Below, piece after piece: positions 60,053 to 64,000 of a stretch of DNA of 64,000 nucleotides (within the stretch, counting starts at the first letter, position 1; the number at the start of each line of letters is the position of its first letter). Source of the stretch: Pseudomonas azotoformans (GTDB taxonomy: Bacteria > Pseudomonadota > Gammaproteobacteria > Pseudomonadales > Pseudomonadaceae); assembly GCF_001579805.1 (NCBI RefSeq), contig NZ_CP014546.1, positions 4,216,001-4,280,000 of the forward strand, read 5' to 3'. The notes beneath the pieces are model-generated. The model was not told the DNA's origin. It saw nothing but the letters and a program-made list of their open reading frames with translations, and did no database searches. The translations under genes and the position numbers were made by a program.

Positions 60053-60082
60053 TGTAAGAGCCCGGCAAGCCGGGCTCTTACA
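60053..60082. terminator. Perfect hairpin after the binding-protein gene
   Basis: TGTAAGAGCCCGGC and GCCGGGCTCTTACA form a 14-bp perfect stem around AA. It lies between the stops of two convergent genes and may end both transcripts, though it lacks a long T run on either strand. Confidence 0.65.
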
Positions 60083-60090
60083 TTCAGGTG

Positions 60091-62218
60091 TTAGAACTTG
60101 GTTTGCACCGCCAGCTCAAATGTCCTCGGCGAGCCCAGGTAATACGCCGGCGACACATGCGCAAACTCGGCATATACCTCATTCGTCAAATTGCGCACCC
60201 GGCCCGTCACCGAGGTGTGTGAGTCGACCTTGTATCGCAGGAACGTGCCGAACAGCGTGTAGGCCGGCACCGTCTGGGTGTTGGCGTTATCGGCGTACAC
60301 CTCGGCCACATAACGCGCATCCACGCCCCCTTGCCAATCTTCGGCAAAATCATAGGTCAGCCACAGGTTACCCACGCGCTTGGGCACGTTGGTTGGCGTA
60401 TTACCTTTACGCGAGACCACCGCGCCACTGGCTATTTTTTCGTTGAAATCATCGTATTCCGCGTCGACCCAGGCGAAGTTACCCTCCGCCAGCAACCTTG
60501 GCGTGATGCGTAACGAACTGGCCAACTCGATACCCTTGGATGACTGCGCCCCGACCGGAATGCTGTTGGTCGGGTCCTGCGGATCGGTCACGGCAAAATC
60601 CTTACGCTCGATCTTGTACGCGGCCACGGTGGCCGAGCCACGGCCGTCCAGGTAATCGAACTTGCTGCCCACTTCCCACTGCTTGCCCGTCGAGACATCA
60701 AACACTTGCGTGGTAGTGTTCGGCTGCTCGGCGGCGGTGCTGTATTGCACGTACACGTTGGCCGACGGGATGAACTGGTAGGTCAGGCCGACGCGGGCCG
60801 GTTACCGGTTCCCAGCTGCGCTTGAAGTGGCGGGGATTGGTGGCGGTGATCGCGCGATGGTTGGTGACGTCCAGGTCGATGGCGTCGTAACGCAGGCCGG
60901 TGAGCAGCGAAAGTTTATCGGTGAGCCCCAGGCGGTTCTCCACGAACAGCGCCTTGGTGGTGACCTCGTTGGTCTTGTCCTTGCCGAACTTCTCACGGGT
61001 TCGCGGGATGTCGTAGAAGTGTCCAGGGTTGTAGTTGTTCGGGTCCACGCTGCTGTTGCCCGGCACATTCAGTGGGGTGTTGGTGGTGCTGTTGACCTTG
61101 TATTCGAAGCCCCCGGACCAAGTGGTCGACAAACCGAAAATACTGTCATCGTGGCGCAGCTCGAACTGGTTGCCGTTCTGTTCGCCCTGGTGGCGTACCT
61201 GATAGGCCGTCGAGCGGTTCACCGCGCTGTTATCGGCGTTGTATTGGTAGGTTTCCAGGTTGCGATAATCACGCTGGCTGTCCAGGTGATAGAGGGTGTT
61301 TTTCAGGGTGGTGTTGTCGTTGAGGCGGTAGTCGATGATCGAGCGCGCCCAGATCGTGCGCTGTTCATAGCGGCCGTCAGCAACGTTGTAGTTGTTGAAG
61401 CGGTTGTGCTTGTCGATCTTCAGCTCGCCCACCTTGGGATTGAGCACCGGCGTACCCCAGTAAGGGTTGTCTTCATGCTCATCCTGGTATTCCAGCGCCA
61501 GGGTGTGAGACAGGTTGGGCGTGAGGTCGCTGAGCAGGGAAAACGCCAGGCTCCAGGCCTCGCGCTGGTCGCGGTCGATGTAGCTGTGATTGGTGTTGCG
61601 GCTTACATCCAGGCGCGCGTAGTGCTGCACCTCGGCGCCGGGTTCGGTCAGGGCGTGATTGACGCCAAACGCCATGCCGGCGGTGTCATAGCTGCCATAG
61701 GTGAGCTGGCCTTCGGCGGCCTGTTCCTCGCGGGTGGCCAGCTTGGTCACGTAGTTGAGCGAACCGCCCACGGAGCCGGCGCCGTTGATCAAGGAGGAGG
61801 GGCCACCTACCAGCTCCACCCGGTCATATATCCAGGCATCTACCGGCCGGGCCAGGCCGGTCGCCACATTGATCCCGTTGAACATCTGGGTGATCTGGCT
61901 GCTGGTAAAGCCACGGTAGGAGACAAACCCGCCAAATCCTGGCGGGGCGCTGGCATTCACGCCAGGCAAGGTGTTGGCAGCGTCGCGGAAGGTCTTGGCG
62001 CCATGGCGCTCGATGTCATTGCGGTTGGCGATAGCCACCGACGCCGGGGTTTCGCGCACACTCAAACCCAAGCGCGAGGCCATGCCACTGGATTGATCCA
62101 GGGCCAGGCCAGGCTCGGCGGTTTGTTCGCCATCAATGGTGGTCGGGGCCAACTCAAGGGCCCAGGCGCAGACAGGCAGGCAGCCGAACAGGCCCGCCAA
62201 CAGGGGAAGATGTTTCAT
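60091..62218 (-). pseudogene. TonB-dependent siderophore receptor, frameshifted
   Basis: From the ATG at 62218 (AGGATT upstream) the protein has a signal peptide, a plug (D-I-E-R-H-G-A-K-T-F-R-D-A-A, V-S-Y-R-G-F, V-E-L-V-G-G-P-S-S-L) and barrel strands to E-P-V-T-G. At 60795-60797 the plus strand reads GGG where GG would keep the frame; with one base less it continues R-V-G-L-T-Y-Q-F-I-P-S-A-N-V-Y-V-Q-Y and ends in a normal C-terminal Phe. As written, the C-terminal barrel third is lost. FhuE/FecA-like; no STN domain seen. Real mutation or sequencing error. Confidence 0.85.
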
Positions 62219-62313
62219 GGTTGAATCCTGAAAAACTTGGCTTGAAAACAACGCACAACCGCCCGTACGTCCTCGCGGAAACGGTGGTCAGTGCAGATCG
62301 GAAAGCGAAGGGA

Positions 62314-62703
62314 TCAGGCGAAAGCAGGCGGTGCGCGCGGATTAGCCGCAGGCCAGGTGAAGCGGGCAGGAATGTCGGCAGCCAGGACAATGGCCGGCGG
62401 CGGTGCATGGGGCTGTGGCAGTACTGCCACATTCAAGCTGGAACTCAGCGCCGGGCCCATGCCACCGGTGGAGCACAGCGGGCAACCAAACGCCTTGGAC
62501 AGCGTTGGCAGGTTCTCTTCAGTGGAGTTGGACGGCTTGGGCGCCTGGGTTCGCGGGTCTACCGTACAAAACTGACCACCGATGCCATTGAGCTGCATCC
62601 CGACCATCTGCCCATGACCGATACTGCAGGCGAACACATTGAACAGGACGCAGCAATAGAGCATCCAGGCAATGAGCGAGCGGTCGGCACGAGCGATTTT
62701 CAT
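62314..62703 (-). CDS. DUF2946 family protein
   Basis: A 129-residue protein: an N-terminal hydrophobic segment (W-M-L-Y-C-C-V-L-F-N-V-F-A-C) and a mature part with H/C/M groups (S-I-G-H-G-Q-M-V-G-M, C-P-L-C-S-T-G-G-M). DUF2946 proteins are small, secreted or membrane-anchored, often linked to metal resistance or uptake genes. It lies 95 bp upstream of the TonB receptor on the same strand and may be co-transcribed. The start at 62703 is a plausible choice without a strong ribosome site. Confidence 0.7.
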   Translation of the reverse strand: MKIARADRSLIAWMLYCCVLFNVFACSIGHGQMVGMQLNGIGGQFCTVDPRTQAPKPSNSTEENLPTLSKAFGCPLCSTGGMGPALSSSLNVAVLPQPHAPPPAIVLAADIPARFTWPAANPRAPPAFA

Positions 62704-62796
62704 GGGGCGGCACTTTACCATCAGCCGCCGACGAAATGCCTGCAAAAAATCTCCAGGCGACTATCCTCTTTCGCACCTTTTAAGGGAGAGCCAGCC

Positions 62797-63234
62797 ATGA
62801 GCTTTGTTGTCGCACGATGGATTGTCGGCATTTTCACCTTCATCAGCATGGTGCATTTGTACTGGGCTGCCGGAGGCAAACTCGGCTTCCAGGCCGCCAT
62901 TCCCCAATTGCCCGGCGAATTCGCTCGCGGGCCGAAACCAGCGTTCAAACCCTCCGCGCTGGCTACGTTTCTGGTTGCCATGGGGTTGGTGGGGATTGCA
63001 CTGATGGTGTGCTTGCGGGCTGGGCTGTATTTCTCGGCAGTGTCTCATGGGGCGTTGCAGTGGGGGATCAGTGCGATTGCGGTGGTGATGTTTGCCAGGG
63101 CGATTGGGGATTCGGAGTTGGTGGGGTTTTTCAAGAAGGTCGGTGGGTCGCGGTTTGCGCGGTTGGATACGTATTTTTATTCGCCGTTGTGCCTGGTGTT
63201 GGGGGCGGGGTTGTTGGTGGTGGCGTGGGGGTAA
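62797..63234 (+). CDS. DUF3995 family membrane protein
   Basis: A 145-residue inner-membrane protein with about four hydrophobic segments (10-30, 53-75, 80-100, 122-143), matching DUF3995: H-L-Y-W-A-A-G-G and I-P-Q-L-P-G in the first loop. GGGAG lies 7-8 bases before the ATG at 62797. Function unknown. It is divergent from the DUF2946 gene (93 bp) and stands alone before the next TonB receptor gene. Confidence 0.78.
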   Translation: MSFVVARWIVGIFTFISMVHLYWAAGGKLGFQAAIPQLPGEFARGPKPAFKPSALATFLVAMGLVGIALMVCLRAGLYFSAVSHGALQWGISAIAVVMFARAIGDSELVGFFKKVGGSRFARLDTYFYSPLCLVLGAGLLVVAWG

Positions 63235-63407
63235 GAAAGGGCCGACTGAACACAGGAGAAAACCGCAAAGTTCCAACTCAACAGCCTGCAAAAAAGCAAT
63301 AAACCTGATTTCAGCGCAATCGCTTAAATAAAAATCGCTCTCATCCTTGCCCGATCTTCCGACATGGCCGTCATGGTTTATAGAACCTCCCTTACCCAGG
63401 ATTTCCC

Positions 63408-64000
63408 ATGTCGCGCCTTGCTCGTCCCTTGCACCCACTGGCCTTGTCAGTGGCGATGGCTTTTGCCGCCGTGCCGTTGCTGACCGTCCAGTCCTCCTTT
63501 GCCGAAGAAAGCAGCAGCGCCGTGCGCAGTTTCTCGATTCCCGCTGGTGATTTGAGCCAGGCGCTCAATAGCCTGGCCGAGCAGGCGGGCCTGGTGCTGG
63601 CGTTTGATGCAAGCCTGACCCGTGGCAAGCGCAGCAAGGCCCTGAGTGGGCAGTACGACACCGATGTGGCGCTGAACCAGTTGCTCGCCGGCAGCGGCTT
63701 GCAAGCCTTGAAGCTCTCCGCCGACCGCTACCGCCTGGAAGCCATCCCGGATAACGGCGGGGCCATGGAGTTGCAGGCCACTACCATCAGCGGCGCGTAC
63801 CAGAGCGAGAGCCCGACCGGGCCAGTGTCCGGTTATGTGGCCACGCGCAGTTTGTCGGGCACCAAGACCGACACTGCGCTGATCGAAACCCCGCAGTCGA
63901 TCTCCATCGTCACCAAAGACCAGATGCGCGCGCAAAACGCCGAGAGCCTCAACCAGATCCTGCGCTACAGCGCCGCCGTCATTCCGGAAACCCGTGGCGC
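63408..64000 (+). CDS. TonB-dependent receptor with STN domain, 5' part only
   Basis: The first 197 residues of a receptor. A signal peptide (about 1-32) is followed by an STN domain (F-S-I-P-A-G-D-L-S-Q-A-L-N-S-L-A-E-Q-A-G, then L-L-A-G-S-G-L) and a TonB box/plug start (D-T-A-L-I-E-T-P-Q-S-I-S-I-V-T). The STN domain is used to signal through a FecR-like anti-sigma factor, so this is likely a FpvA/FoxA-type siderophore receptor. The partner sigma/anti-sigma genes are not in the window. AGG lies 8-9 bases before the ATG at 63408. Confidence 0.88.
   Translation, partial: MSRLARPLHPLALSVAMAFAAVPLLTVQSSFAEESSSAVRSFSIPAGDLSQALNSLAEQAGLVLAFDASLTRGKRSKALSGQYDTDVALNQLLAGSGLQALKLSADRYRLEAIPDNGGAMELQATTISGAYQSESPTGPVSGYVATRSLSGTKTDTALIETPQSISIVTKDQMRAQNAESLNQILRYSAAVIPETRG

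Overview
The window is 64 kb of high-GC, gene-dense chromosome typical of the Pseudomonas fluorescens group. This is inferred from protein resemblance (YjbH, GlxA, CusCBA, Iol and polyamine catabolism proteins), short leaders with GGAG-type ribosome sites, and several intergenic palindromes of the kind common in that group. There is no rRNA, tRNA, CRISPR array or prophage. The only mobile element recognised is one IS3-family copy. No unprecedented multi-gene system is obvious; the less explained material is listed under findings.

Layout. 1-6.1 kb: end of an exopolysaccharide locus (GfcC-like tail, YjbH outer-membrane protein, convergent WcaJ-type sugar-phosphate transferase), then a three-gene regulatory cluster made of two winged-helix proteins around a degenerate EAL protein. 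6.3-18.2 kb: accessory regulators and single enzymes: GFA protein with a divergent LysR, LysR with a divergent quinone oxidoreductase, a secreted protein built of eight 13-residue repeats, pirin with a divergent GlxA regulator, two convergent paralogous winged-helix/ATPase regulators (one lacking its C-terminal half), and AraC and LysR regulators. 18.2-20.2 kb: a long inverted-repeat element interrupted by a 1251-bp IS3-family insertion sequence. 20.3-23.9 kb: AhpD-like protein, TonB-dependent receptor and AraC regulator. 24.0-27.8 kb: polyamine operon (gamma-glutamylpolyamine synthetase, polyamine-binding protein, FAD oxidoreductase). 27.8-31.1 kb: LysR with a divergent aldo/keto reductase-SDR-SRPBCC operon. 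31.1-33.2 kb: two-component system whose response regulator is frameshifted. 33.5-34.5 kb: membrane protein and a 24-residue peptide. 34.6-40.6 kb: Cus/Czc-type heavy-metal efflux operon.

40.5-54.3 kb is a complete myo-inositol catabolic locus: RpiR-type repressor (IolR) divergent from iolC(-DUF2090), iolE, iolB, iolI, iolD, iolG, an extra Gfo/Idh/MocA oxidoreductase, and a CUT2-type ABC importer (binding protein, ATPase, permease). Matching TGGAA-N6-TTCCA-type palindromes precede both iolC and the importer, which suggests one regulon.

54.6-58.9 kb: a DksA-like protein with half of its zinc cysteines, a chemoreceptor with an uncharacterised C-terminal domain, and a run of small uncharacterised proteins. 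59-64 kb: an orphan glycine-betaine/ProX-type binding protein, a frameshifted TonB-dependent receptor with an upstream DUF2946 gene, a DUF3995 membrane protein, and the start of an STN-containing TonB receptor that runs off the window. The two frameshifts in the window are both single-base gains in the same 9-mer context, so a systematic sequencing artefact has to be considered.
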